From JAMXLO01 sp963726125 (lineage in GTDB: Bacteria; Pseudomonadota; Alphaproteobacteria; Acetobacterales; Acetobacteraceae): a DNA stretch of 64,000 nucleotides. The position numbers and the translations under genes are program-made. Below, in pieces: positions 27,878 to 36,984 of the stretch (position 1 is its first letter; each line of letters starts with the position of its first letter). The stretch is taken from the NCBI GenBank assembly GCA_963726125.1, contig CAVSBG010000009.1:248001-312000 (forward strand), in the 5' to 3' direction. The notes under the pieces are model-generated. The model did no database searches and was not told the origin of the DNA. It saw nothing but the letters and a program-made list of their open reading frames with translations.

Positions 27878-28597
27878 ATGAACGCCACCGACATCATGAC
27901 GCCGGACGTGATCTACGCTGCCCCGGACACGCCGCTGCGCGATCTGGTTCGGCTGATGCTGGACAACCACGTGAGCGCTCTGCCGATCGTGGAGTACGGC
28001 CGCATCGTCGGCATCGTCACTGAGGGCGACCTGTTCCGTCGTGTCGAACTCGGCGCCGAGCCCCGACCGTCCGCCTGGCAGGCCCTGTTGAGGTCTACCG
28101 ATCGGCTCGCCGCCGACTATACCCGATCCCACGGGCAGAAGGCGTCTGAACTCATGACGCGCAACGTAGTCACCGTCAGCGACACGATGCTGTTGGAGGA
28201 GGTCGCGCTTCTGCTCGACACCAAGCACGTCAAGCGCGTGCCGGTCATCCGCGACGGCAAACTCGTCGGCATCGTCAGTCGCCGGAATCTGTTGCAGGCA
28301 CTGGCATCCCGGTTAACCGCTCCGTCGGTTACGGCAGAGGACCGAAGCATCCGTGAGGCTTTCTATCAGACGCTGCACGAACAGCCGTGGGCGGCTGGTA
28401 TCCGCGCGATCAATGCGATGGTTGCCGACGGGGTGGTGCATCTTTGGGGTACGCCGCCGGACGACGCGCTGCGCCAGGCGATCATCGTGGTGGCGGAGAA
28501 CCTGGCGGGCGTCCGCTCGGTGGAGGACCATATGGACCGCCCAAGCGTGGTCGATCCGCTCAATCTGCCGAACTGGCCCGCCCCGGCGCCGCCGTGA
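27878..28597 (+). CDS. Tandem CBS-domain protein with BON-like C-terminus
   Basis: A 239-residue soluble protein. CBS1 is at about 5-58 (MNATDIMTPDVIYAAPDTPL, RIVGIVTEGDLFRRVE) and CBS2 at about 90-145 (ELMTRNVVTVSDTMLLEEVA, KLVGIVSRRNLLQALA). Residues 155-222 contain a BON-like region (GVVHLWGTPPDDALRQAIIV, NLAGVRSVEDHM). CBS pairs bind adenine nucleotides and report energy charge. The ATG follows CAGGAG. A TTGA-N6-TCAA box lies upstream, consistent with induction when oxygen is low. Confidence 0.88.
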   Translation: MNATDIMTPDVIYAAPDTPLRDLVRLMLDNHVSALPIVEYGRIVGIVTEGDLFRRVELGAEPRPSAWQALLRSTDRLAADYTRSHGQKASELMTRNVVTVSDTMLLEEVALLLDTKHVKRVPVIRDGKLVGIVSRRNLLQALASRLTAPSVTAEDRSIREAFYQTLHEQPWAAGIRAINAMVADGVVHLWGTPPDDALRQAIIVVAENLAGVRSVEDHMDRPSVVDPLNLPNWPAPAPP

Positions 28598-28613
28598 CCA
28601 GCGGCGAGCGATC

Positions 28614-28937
28614 TTACTCGCCGTGGCGAAACGCGCGGGCGCGGGCCTTGGTCATCGGCGCCGACATCCGGTCGCCCTGATCTGACCTGCCGGGGAATTC
28701 GCCGAGGTTCTCCAACAGCTCCGCCTCTTCTACTGGCGCCTCGCTGCCGCCCGGGTCCGGGTGCGCCACCATCGGGTTCGGCAGCAACCCGGCGCCGGGG
28801 TGGTCCGTGATCGCCTGGAGCTCGCGCGCCCGTTCGATATATTCGTCCTGGCGCCCCTTTGGGCTGCCTGCCTCCTGCCACATCCGTTTTGCGCGGGCCC
28901 TGACCTGCCTGTCGTGTTCCCGCTTTGTCTTGGTCAT
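28614..28937 (-). CDS. DUF2934-type small hypothetical protein
   Basis: A 107-residue hydrophilic protein. Residues 10-40 (RQVRARAKRMWQEAGSPKGR followed by DEYIERARELQAI) match the helical DUF2934 pattern of RAY-LW-E-G-P-G-D followed by a helix. The rest is acidic and Pro/Gly-rich. The ATG at 28937 is preferred because GGAGGCAGAC immediately precedes it; an ATG 12 bases upstream is less well placed. It is divergent from PEP synthase across a region carrying an FNR-type box. Function unknown. Confidence 0.72.
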   Translation of the reverse strand: MTKTKREHDRQVRARAKRMWQEAGSPKGRQDEYIERARELQAITDHPGAGLLPNPMVAHPDPGGSEAPVEEAELLENLGEFPGRSDQGDRMSAPMTKARARAFRHGE

Positions 28938-28993
28938 GTCTGCCTCCAATGCCTTGCAGAGTGCAGATTACGCCTCGAATTCCTGAGCTGGCT

Positions 28994-29007
28994 TTGACCC
29001 AGGTCAA
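28994..29007. promoter_or_regulatory. FNR/FixK-type box upstream of PEP synthase
   Basis: TTGACCCAGGTCAA is a perfect TTGA-N6-TCAA palindrome centred 73 bp before the ppsA ATG. A TAATTA element at 29030-29035 would serve as -10 for a start about 41 bp from the box centre, the class II arrangement of FNR promoters. It could equally affect the divergent DUF2934 gene. Confidence 0.6.
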
Positions 29008-29073
29008 TGCCGGCCAGAAACCTGGGGCCTAATTAGCGATTCGAATAACCCGAGGTTGACAGGGAGCCGGCCG

Positions 29074-31482
29074 ATGAAACTGGAAGCACGGAACGTCCGG
29101 TGGTTCGCGACGCTGCGGAACACCGATGTAGCGCTGGTGGGCGGCAAGAACGCTTCCCTGGGAGAGATGTACGGGCAACTTGGTGCGGCCGGGGTCTGCG
29201 TGCCGAACGGCTTCGCCCTGACCGCCGAGGCCTACCGCGACGCGCTGACCGCCGCCGACGCCTGGCCTCGGCTACAGGCGCTGCTCGACGGCCTTGATGT
29301 CACCGACGTGGCGCTGCTCGCGGAACGCGCGCGCGCGGCTCGGCAGATCGTCTACACCGCCACCGCCACCGATGCATTGCGCGAGGCGGTCGTGCAGGCC
29401 TACCGCAAACTGGAAGCGGAATACGGCGACAACGTCGCGGTCGCGGTGCGCAGCTCGGCCACCGCCGAGGACCTGCCAACCGCCAGCTTCGCCGGCCAGC
29501 ATGAGAGCTATCTGAATATCAGCGGCCCGGACGACGTGTTCGAGGCTTGCCGGCAATGCTTTGCCTCGTTGTTCACCGACCGCGCCATCGTTTATCGCGT
29601 CAACAACGGCTTCGACCACTTCAAGGTCTTCCTGTCGGTCGGCGTGATGAAGATGGTGCGCTCCGACAACGCGTCGAGCGGCGTGATCTTCACGCTGGAT
29701 ACCGAGTCCGGCTTCCGCGACGTGGTGTTCATCACCGGCGCCTATGGCCTCGGCGAGAACGTCGTGCAGGGCAAGGTCGATCCCGACGAATTCTATGTCC
29801 ACAAGCCGACGTTCCTGGCCGGTCATCGTGTGGTCCTGCGACGCTCGCTGGGACAGAAGCAGTTCGCCATGCGGTTGGCCAAGGGCCATGTCGGCTCGTC
29901 GACGCGCGACGAAGTAATGCCCGAGGCGGAGCGCTCGCGCTTCTGCATCGACGACACCGACGTGCTGACGCTGGCCGACTACGCGATCCGCATCGAGCAG
30001 CACTATTCGGCGGAGGCCGGCCACGCGGTCCCGATGGACATCGAATGGGCGAAGGACGCCGGCGACGGCAAGCTCTACATCGTGCAGGCACGGCCGGAGA
30101 CGGTCGCATCGCGCCGCACCGGCGACGTGTTCGAAAGCTACGCGCTGAAGGGCGAAGGCAAGGTCCTGGTCACCGGCAAAGCGGTCGGCGAGAAGATCGG
30201 CACCGGCATCGTGCGCGTCATCAACACCACCGAGGAGCTGCGCAGCTTCAAGCCCGGCGAGGTGTTGGTTGCCAGCTTCACCAGCCCCGATTGGGAGCCG
30301 GTGATGAAGACCGCAGGCGCCATCATCACCGACCGTGGCGGCCGCACCTGCCATGCGGCGATCGTCGCCCGGGAACTCGGCGTGCCGGCGGTGGTCGGCT
30401 GCGAGTTTGCCACCACAACGCTGCAAACCGGCCAGCGTGTCACAGTGTCATGCGCCGGCGGCGAGGCCGGGCATGTCTACCAAGGCGAAGTGCCGTTCGA
30501 GGTGACCAGCGTGCCGACCAGCAACCTGGCGATGCCGCGCACCCACATCATGGTGAACCTCGGCAATCCTGATCTGGCGTTCCGCACCGCGATGATGCCG
30601 AACGAGGGCGTCGGCCTGGCACGGATGGAGTTCATCATCAGCGAGCATATCGGCGTGCATCCGATGGCGCTGATCCACCCCGAGAAGATCACGCCCGAGG
30701 AGCGCGCCCGCATCGCGTCGCTGGCGCACAACGTCAGTTCGCCGCGCGAGTTCTTCGTGCGCGAACTGGCCGAGGGTGTCGGCACGATCGCCGCGGCGTT
30801 CTGGCCAAAGCCGGTGATCATCCGGCTGTCGGACTTCAAGACCAACGAATATGCCCAGCTGCTCGGCGGCGCGCCGTTCGAGCCGAAGGAAGCCAATCCG
30901 ATGCTCGGCTTCCGTGGAGCGTCACGCTACGCGCATCCGGCGTACGAGGAAGGCTTCGCGCTGGAATGCGAGGCGTTGCGTCGCGTGCGCGGTGACATGG
31001 GTCTGACCAACCTGCGCATCATGGTGCCGTTCTGCCGCCGCGTGGCGGAGGCCGAACGCGTGCTGGCAGCGATGGCACGTCACGGCCTGAAGCGCGGCGA
31101 GGACGGCCTGGAGATCTTCGTGATGTGCGAGATCCCCAACAACGTCATCCAGGTGGATGCATTCGCCGCGGTGTTCGATGGGTTCTCCATCGGCTCGAAT
31201 GATCTGACGCAGTTGACGCTGGGTGTGGATCGCGATTCGGAGATCGTGGCGTTCGATTTCGACGAGCGCGATCCGGGGATGCTGGAGATGCTGCGGCTGG
31301 CGGTGGCGGGGGCGAAGCGTAACGGCCGACATGTCGGGATTTGTGGTGAGGCGCCCGCGAACTACCCGGAGATCGCGCAGTTCCTGGCCGGGCTGGGGAT
31401 CGACTCGATCAGCGTCAATCCATCCAGCATACCGCGCACCATCGCCGCGGTTCGCGAGGCGGAGGCCAGGCTGGCGGGGTGA
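29074..31482 (+). CDS. ppsA: Phosphoenolpyruvate synthase
   Basis: An 802-residue enzyme converting pyruvate and ATP to phosphoenolpyruvate, AMP and phosphate for gluconeogenesis. The N-terminal ATP-grasp region has VGGKNASLGEMYGQLGAAGV and VAVRSSATAEDLPTASFAGQ. The phospho-histidine domain has DRGGRTCHAAIVARELGVPA with the catalytic His near residue 427. The C-terminal PEP/pyruvate barrel has FSIGSNDLTQLTLGVDRDS. The ATG at 29074 follows AGGGAG and starts at the usual MKLEARNVRWF. An FNR/FixK-type box precedes it, suggesting control by oxygen. Confidence 0.95.
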   Translation: MKLEARNVRWFATLRNTDVALVGGKNASLGEMYGQLGAAGVCVPNGFALTAEAYRDALTAADAWPRLQALLDGLDVTDVALLAERARAARQIVYTATATDALREAVVQAYRKLEAEYGDNVAVAVRSSATAEDLPTASFAGQHESYLNISGPDDVFEACRQCFASLFTDRAIVYRVNNGFDHFKVFLSVGVMKMVRSDNASSGVIFTLDTESGFRDVVFITGAYGLGENVVQGKVDPDEFYVHKPTFLAGHRVVLRRSLGQKQFAMRLAKGHVGSSTRDEVMPEAERSRFCIDDTDVLTLADYAIRIEQHYSAEAGHAVPMDIEWAKDAGDGKLYIVQARPETVASRRTGDVFESYALKGEGKVLVTGKAVGEKIGTGIVRVINTTEELRSFKPGEVLVASFTSPDWEPVMKTAGAIITDRGGRTCHAAIVARELGVPAVVGCEFATTTLQTGQRVTVSCAGGEAGHVYQGEVPFEVTSVPTSNLAMPRTHIMVNLGNPDLAFRTAMMPNEGVGLARMEFIISEHIGVHPMALIHPEKITPEERARIASLAHNVSSPREFFVRELAEGVGTIAAAFWPKPVIIRLSDFKTNEYAQLLGGAPFEPKEANPMLGFRGASRYAHPAYEEGFALECEALRRVRGDMGLTNLRIMVPFCRRVAEAERVLAAMARHGLKRGEDGLEIFVMCEIPNNVIQVDAFAAVFDGFSIGSNDLTQLTLGVDRDSEIVAFDFDERDPGMLEMLRLAVAGAKRNGRHVGICGEAPANYPEIAQFLAGLGIDSISVNPSSIPRTIAAVREAEARLAG

Positions 31483-31592
31483 TAGCTTGGTCGAAGCGGC
31501 CACTTCGATGTGTTCGCGTTCGCACCGCGCAATCTTTGCGGAGTCGGAGTGCCCGCCGCCGGTCAGCACCTGTAGCCGTTCGACCTTGCAGC

Positions 31593-32588
31593 TCAGCTGC
31601 CAAAGCGCTGCCGATAGTCCTGCGGGCTCACGTCCTGTAGTCGCACGAAGCTTCGTCGCATCGTCTCTTCCGAACCAAAGCCGCAGCGCGCGGCGATCCG
31701 TTTGGAGGGGAGCCTGGTTTCGGCAAGCAGTTGACGCGCCGCCTCGACGCGCAGCCGCTCTACCGCGCGCGCAGGCGTCATGCCGGTCGCTTCCCGATAG
31801 CGGCGTATAAACGTTCTCTCGCTCATGCCCGCCAGCGCCGCCAGGCGGATCAGGGAAAGATCCTCGGCCAGATGTTCCGCGAGCCAGGCGTGCAGGTCGG
31901 CGAAGCGATCGTCGGCTGATTGCAACGATAGCGCCGCACTGAACTGCGCCTGGCCGCCCGGCCGCTTCAGGAACACCACGAGATGGCGCGCAACGCCGAG
32001 CGCAATCGGGCGCCCAAGATCCTCTTCTACCAGGGCGAGCGAAAGGTCGATGCCCGCCGTCACCCCGGCCGAACTCCACACCGGGCCGTCGTGGATGAAG
32101 ATCGGATCGGGATCGATCGTCACGGCGGGGTAGCGGCGGCTGAGCAGGTCGCAATACTCCCAGTGCGTCACGGCGCGGTGCCCGTCGAGCAGGCCCGCCT
32201 CTGCGAGCAGGAACGCGCCAGTGCAGACCGAGGCGGTACGCCGGGCCGCGCTGGCGCGTGCCCGGAGCCAGTCGACCAGTTGCGGGTCCTCGGCGGCCCG
32301 CATGACGCCTTGTCCGCCAGCTACAATCAGGGTGTCCAGCGGCTCTGCGGGATCCGGCAGAGGCTCGGTAGCGAACGTCAGTCCTGACGTGGCGCGGATC
32401 CGGGCGCCGTCCGGGGCGACCAGCCGGATTGTGTACGGCGCCGGCTCAGGGCCCTTGGCGGTATGCTCGTTGACCGCGGTGAATACCTGGATCGGCCCTG
32501 CCACGTCGAGCAGCTGAACCTCCGGAAAGACCAACACTTCGACACGCCGCGGCGGCCTTGGCGGGATTTGAGGGCGCTTTGGCGACAT
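31593..32588 (-). CDS. GlxA-family AraC-type transcriptional regulator
   Basis: A 331-residue regulator with an N-terminal DJ-1/PfpI-like domain (about 15-185). It includes the nucleophile-elbow cysteine in TASVCTGAFLLAEAGLLDGH and the motif GVTAGIDLSLALVEED. A C-terminal AraC DNA-binding domain (about 230-331) has LSLIRLAALAGMSERTFIRR and RIAARCGFGSEETMRRSF. It is divergent from, and 62 bp away from, the carboxymuconolactone-decarboxylase-like gene, which it probably controls. The ATG at 32588 gives the usual N-terminus before the RRVEVLVFPEVQLLDVAGP core. Confidence 0.9.
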   Translation of the reverse strand: MSPKRPQIPPRPPRRVEVLVFPEVQLLDVAGPIQVFTAVNEHTAKGPEPAPYTIRLVAPDGARIRATSGLTFATEPLPDPAEPLDTLIVAGGQGVMRAAEDPQLVDWLRARASAARRTASVCTGAFLLAEAGLLDGHRAVTHWEYCDLLSRRYPAVTIDPDPIFIHDGPVWSSAGVTAGIDLSLALVEEDLGRPIALGVARHLVVFLKRPGGQAQFSAALSLQSADDRFADLHAWLAEHLAEDLSLIRLAALAGMSERTFIRRYREATGMTPARAVERLRVEAARQLLAETRLPSKRIAARCGFGSEETMRRSFVRLQDVSPQDYRQRFGS

Positions 32589-32650
32589 CGCCAAACCGTG
32601 CCTCCCCAAATCCGCGTTGTCGAGGTCAACCAACACCCAGGAGCTGACAG

Positions 32651-33200
32651 ATGCCTCTCTTTGAAGTCCAGTCGATTGAAACAGCACCCGAAGGGTCCAG
32701 GGCAGCGCTCGAGACCCTGCAGCAGATCTTCGGCATTGCTGCCGAACGTCGCCGGTGTGATCGCCAATTCGCCGGTTCTGGCCAACATATTCGTTCCCCT
32801 GTTTAGCGGCGTACACAGCGGGACCTTCACGGAATCCGAGATCCAGACACTGCTGCTGACCAACGCTGTCACGAACGGCTGCGCCTGGGCGGTGGCCTTC
32901 CACAGCTATCTCGCCGTGAAGGCAGGCCTCGATTCCGCCGACGTGGCCGCGATCCGGGAACGGCGCGCACCGCGGGATCCACGTCAAGCGGCACTCTCCC
33001 ACTACGCCCGAGGCCTTATCGAGACCCGCGGTCACGTGGGTGACGAAGCTGTCTCGGCCTTTCTGTCCCTCGGCTTTAAGGCGGAGCAGGCGCTTGAGGT
33101 GCTCGCCGTGAGCGCCGCCTCTACGATCACCAACTACGCCCTTAACATCGCCACGCCGCCGCTCGAACCGATGTTCCAAGAGCATGCCTGGCGACCCTGA
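32651..33200 (+). pseudogene. Carboxymuconolactone decarboxylase/AhpD-like protein, frameshifted
   Basis: ATG at 32651 (after GAGCTGACAG) reads MPLFEVQSIETAPEGSRAAL and TLQQIFG, then stops early. One frame over, the sequence continues MLPNVAGVIANSPVLANIFV to TGA at 33200. Removing one T from GGCATTGCTG near 32730 joins them into a normal 182-residue carboxymuconolactone decarboxylase family protein. The active-site region reads NGCAWAVAFHSYLAVKAGLD: one Cys and the His are kept, but the second Cys of the AhpD CxxC pair is Ala. It is probably peroxidase-like or hydratase-like; either decayed or a sequence indel. Confidence 0.8.
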
Positions 33201-33535
33201 GGCCGCCGTTGCATGACATCAGTCGCGACGGCGTCTTGGACCCGTCGCGGCCGCCGTTCCTCGCGAAGCGGCAGAATTTCATGCTTCCCGATTTCCAGCA
33301 TCTCAACATCGGGTCGCTGCTGTTCGAGGATCTTCGAACAATTCAGCCCCAGTCAGCAACCATCCCACGCAGATAGCCAAGTCAATGACAGCGCTGAAAG
33401 CACAGCAATTACGCAAACAGTTAATATAAAGCGCTTAGTCTGGCGTGCCATGCAGTCATGACTGGACTTGCACCGGTTTCGTGGAGCGATGAGAGCTTGG
33501 GCTCGGAGTAGCGGTTAGGCGGGTTGCGATTCAGA
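33201..33535. other. Intergenic stretch with no clear gene
   Basis: These 335 bp separate the decarboxylase-like gene from the end of the Hint-protein remnant. Frames are short. One reads DISRDGVLDPSRPPFLAKRQ and NFMLPDFQHLNIGSLLFEDL, which looks protein-like but lacks a start and a recognisable family, so it may be a relic. The last 150 bases are relatively AT-rich. No operator or RNA element is apparent. Confidence 0.35.
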
Positions 33536-35852
33536 TCACCGGCGACAAGGAGCCATAGATCGTTTTCGCGTGCGATCCGATCGAGCGATCGCTGGCAGTG
33601 CTGCCATCGGCATCTGCGTCGCGCGTTCCAGCAACAGGCGGCGCAGTGCCTCTACGTCGGGTCCGACGATGACCAGCGGCGCACAGCCGTCGACCTCCCA
33701 TCGCGATACGGCATCAACCGGTGCGAAATCCGGGAACATCCGAACCACCCCATCCTGGTAGAAATCCGCGCGCTGGCCGGTCTCCAGATACGTTTCTGCG
33801 GGAAGCCATTCCGCCTGCACCACGTCATGGCTCGCAAGTTCGAAGTGGTAATAAGTCACCATGTCCGCGGGGACCTTTTCAATGGTTCTGCATTGATCAA
33901 TTGCTTGATCGGTATAAGGGCGTTGCCGGCGTAGATGGCATGATCGGGCGAGAGCCACAGGTCGCGTGCGGGAACGCCTGCGGCGAAGGCGGACGCCCGG
34001 ATGCGCACGGGGAAGACCTGTGCGGGCCGAGGATGCGCCCGGCAATCGATCCGCCGGCGACCGAGCCAGATGATGTTTGCCACGCCGGCAAAATGACAGC
34101 AGACGGCTTGCCCGACACTCAAGTGCTCGACCGGTATCTCGCCGCCCGATGTGCGAATCAGGGTGCCTTCCGCGAAGCAAGAGACGGTGGTGGTGATGCT
34201 TGTGTCGCCGCCGACCGACGCGACGTTGAAGTCACCCTGCGACAGGCCGGGGATGTTGAGATCGACAGGACCGGCGGCGCTGTTCAGGGTCAACGTACTG
34301 CCGGTGCAGCCAAAGCCGGTCTGGGTCAGGCCGGTAATCTCGATGGTATTGCCGGCGGCGAAGTTCATGAGGCTGTTCGACGGCACGGCGTCAGACGCGA
34401 ATTCCAGTGTCGCGGACGCAACGGCACGGAAGGTGATGGCGCCGGAGCCTGCCGCGCCCTGAACACCAAGCTCCAGCGTTCCGGAATGCAGCGAGATGCC
34501 GCCGGTGAAATGATTGACTGCGTCGAGCACGACGGTGCCGCTGCCGCCGAGTATGAACAGGTTGGCGGCGCCGGGATCGTTGTAGATATTCGTCGGATTC
34601 GAGCCTGTCTGATCCGCGATCTGGTCGGTGATCGTCAGTGTTTGGCCGGCCGCGGGTTCCAGCCGGATCGACTGGCTTCGCATGAAGATGCCGGAGCCGA
34701 AGCTCTGGCCTGGCGAACCGGCGGTCGCCCCAGCGCTGCCAGCCGCGCCGCCGGCCCCACCGCTGACGCTGCCGCCCAAGAGGCTGGCGCTTTCGATGGT
34801 CAGGTCGCCGGCGGGGCCGACATAAATGTCGCCGCCCGCACCGAGACCGCTCCCACCGCCACCGGCACCGCCCCCCAGGCCGGCCCCGCCGCGCCGCTGT
34901 CGCCGCCGGCCCCGCTATCACCTCCACGTCCACCGTTGCCGCCCACGGACGAGGTGCCAGGGGCGCCGTTGGAGCCGATGGCGCCGTCATGCCCCGGGGA
35001 GCCATCGGCGCCGCCTTGGCCACCGCTGCCCGCCCCGCCTTGGCCGCCGGTGCCGGCGCCGAAGCCCCCCGCGCCGCCGCTGGCGCCATTGCCGCCATCG
35101 CCACCGTCGCCACCCATGCCGGCGGGGCCGCCGTTGCCGCCCGCTCCGGCCGAGCCGCCGACACCGGGAAATTGGCCCAAATTGTTGGAGACGAAGCCAC
35201 CGTCGCCGCCACCACCGCCGCCGGCGCCACCCGAACCGCCGCCGCCGCCACCGCCGCCACCACCACCGCCGCCCCCGGCGCCACCCGAACCGCCGCCGCC
35301 GCCACCCTCGCCTCCGAAGCCGCCCGCGCGCGGGAAGAACGTGAAGTTCGAACCAACCTGGCCGAACTGACCGGATGTTGCGGCACCCCCTGTCTCGCCG
35401 TCGCCGGGGTCCTGCGGGTCGTCGCCATTGCCGCCCGCACCGCCAACGCCGCCCGTCGCGGCGTCGTGCAGAAAGGTAACGTTGTCCAGGGTCGCCGAAC
35501 CGGACAGGACGGCGAGCCCGCCACCCAGACCGGCACCCCCGCCGCCGCCGCCAACGCCGCCGGCACCGCCTTGCGCGATGGCGTTCTCGATGGTCAGATT
35601 CTCGAGCGTGACGTTCTCGACGGGGAATTCCGAGTTGACGACGAAGCCGCCGACGGGCGCGGTGGCGTCCAGCGTGTGGCCGGCGCCATCAATGATCAGC
35701 GTTTTGTCATTGCCGTTCAGCTTGATCTGCGCGATCGCGGATGCGTAGCTGATGTCAGCGGTCAGTGTGATCGTGTATGTGCTACCGCCGAAGGCGTTGG
35801 CATCGGCGATCTGTGCATTGAGCGATGGGAGATCGCTCGCGGTGCCGCTCAT
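33536..35852 (-). pseudogene. Glycine-rich surface protein with C-terminal Hint domain, two frameshifts
   Basis: Read from ATG at 35852, the first frame gives a beta-helix-like start (SLNAQIADANAFGGSTYTIT, TLENLTIENAIAQGG). A long region of GG-x repeats, about 230 residues, follows. Near 34870-34900 one base is missing and the protein continues in a second frame through autotransporter-like repeats (GTVVLDAVNHFTGGISLHSG). It then enters a Hint domain: CFAEGTLIRTSGGEIPVEHL and ARDLWLSPDHAIYAGNALIP. A second lost base (GG to G in AATGCAGAACC, near 33888) moves the end, TYYHFELASHDVVQAEWLPA, into a third frame. The repaired length is about 772 residues. Hint domains autocleave or cross-link proteins; secretion is probable. 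Confidence 0.75.
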
Positions 35853-36196
35853 CAGATCTGCCTTTCGCAACAAAATGCTCGGCGCCGAGGTCTTGGCGTG
35901 AGCGGACCATCACCGCAGCATGAGTTTCATATTGGAGCCGACAGGTTATGGCGATAAATCGCGATCGTCTACGCATGTGTCTGTGACACCTTGCACGATC
36001 ACAGTGCTCGCCCGAGTCCTAAACGTACGGTGTTTTGGCCAGGGTTATTGGAGGGAGGATCCGTTAAGACGAAGGCGATCGGGTTTGGCATCTCCGCGAA
36101 CGAAACAAAGCGTTGATCGCGTCTTCCAATACCGTCGGACGCAGCGGGAGCACTTCAACGGCGAGCCAACGGTGGAACATGGTCTGGTATAACGCG
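35853..36196. other. Intergenic region upstream of the Hint-protein gene
   Basis: A 344-bp non-coding stretch between the divergent Hint-protein start and the end of the Crp/Fnr gene. It is more AT-rich than the surroundings and should hold the Hint-gene promoter. TGTGA (35980s) and TCACA occur 12 bases apart, too far for a CRP site. No RNA gene or terminator with a T-run was recognised. Confidence 0.35.
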
Positions 36197-36907
36197 TCAG
36201 CCCTGGTCACGCAGCAGCGCGCGCAATGCTGCGACGTTGTGCAACGTGATGGTGCGTCCGCTCTGACTGAGCCACCCGGCCTCGCGCCACAACCCGAGGT
36301 GCTTGTTGATGCTCTCGCGGATCAGCCCGGTCATGCCGCCCAGCTCGCGTTGGGACAGCGGCAGGCTGATCTCGAGACCGTTTTCCCCCAGCCGCGAATG
36401 CAGCGCCGCCAATTCAAGCAGCGCCTTGGCGAGGCGGACCGGCGCAGGCAGTTCCAACCCGTCGGTCATCTGCTCCGTCGCTCTGCTGAGCCGCCGCCCG
36501 AGCAGCCAAATCATCCAGAACATCGCCTCGGGCGAACGCCCCAGCGCCGCAACAAATGCACCGCCGTCGATCGACAACACCGAACACGGCGTCAGCGCAG
36601 TCGCAGTCGCCGCCCGGGGTTGCTCTGTCAACACCGCGAGTTCGCCGAACAGATCGCCAGGGCCCACCACGTCGAGCACCACTTCGCGCCCGCTCGGCGT
36701 CGACGCGGCGAGCTTTACGTAGCCGTGGGCGACGACCAGCACTGACTGGCCTGCATCCCCGTGGGCGAACAACGTGGCGCGCTCGTCGAACACCAGAATG
36801 GTGGCGTTGGCAACAAGCGCTTGCAGATCGGCCGCCACCAACCGATCCAGCAGAGGATGGCGGCCAAGTTGTTCCAGCACCGCGATTTGCGCCGGTTTCA
36901 GGGCCAT
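36197..36907 (-). CDS. Crp/Fnr family transcriptional regulator
   Basis: A 236-residue regulator. The N-terminal cyclic-nucleotide-binding barrel includes ATLFAHGDAGQSVLVVAHGY and PGDLFGELAVLTEQPRAATA, where GEL and the following Arg match the cAMP-contacting positions of CRP but the adjacent Ser is Ala. The C-terminal winged helix has LPLSQRELGGMTGLIRESIN, with recognition residues RES...K resembling CRP more than FNR. No N-terminal cysteine cluster is present, so it is not a 4Fe-4S FNR. It is divergent from the membrane nucleotide cyclase with 77 bp between starts, which points to a shared cAMP circuit. Confidence 0.9.
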   Translation of the reverse strand: MALKPAQIAVLEQLGRHPLLDRLVAADLQALVANATILVFDERATLFAHGDAGQSVLVVAHGYVKLAASTPSGREVVLDVVGPGDLFGELAVLTEQPRAATATALTPCSVLSIDGGAFVAALGRSPEAMFWMIWLLGRRLSRATEQMTDGLELPAPVRLAKALLELAALHSRLGENGLEISLPLSQRELGGMTGLIRESINKHLGLWREAGWLSQSGRTITLHNVAALRALLRDQG

Positions 36908-36984
36908 ACGGCGGACAATACGGGAATGTCCCGGCATCGGCTATGCTGTGTTTGGCTCGCCGATCGATTGCGCAGGAGAACACC

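Noticed and set aside
33721..35370. A long proline-rich plus-strand frame
   Set aside because: It is the exact antisense of the GG-x repeats of the Hint-domain gene; poly-Pro arises from reading glycine codons backwards.
35975..36005. Possible CRP site (TGTGA...TCACA) upstream of the Hint-protein gene
   Set aside because: The half-sites are 12 bases apart rather than 6, so the spacing does not fit CRP.
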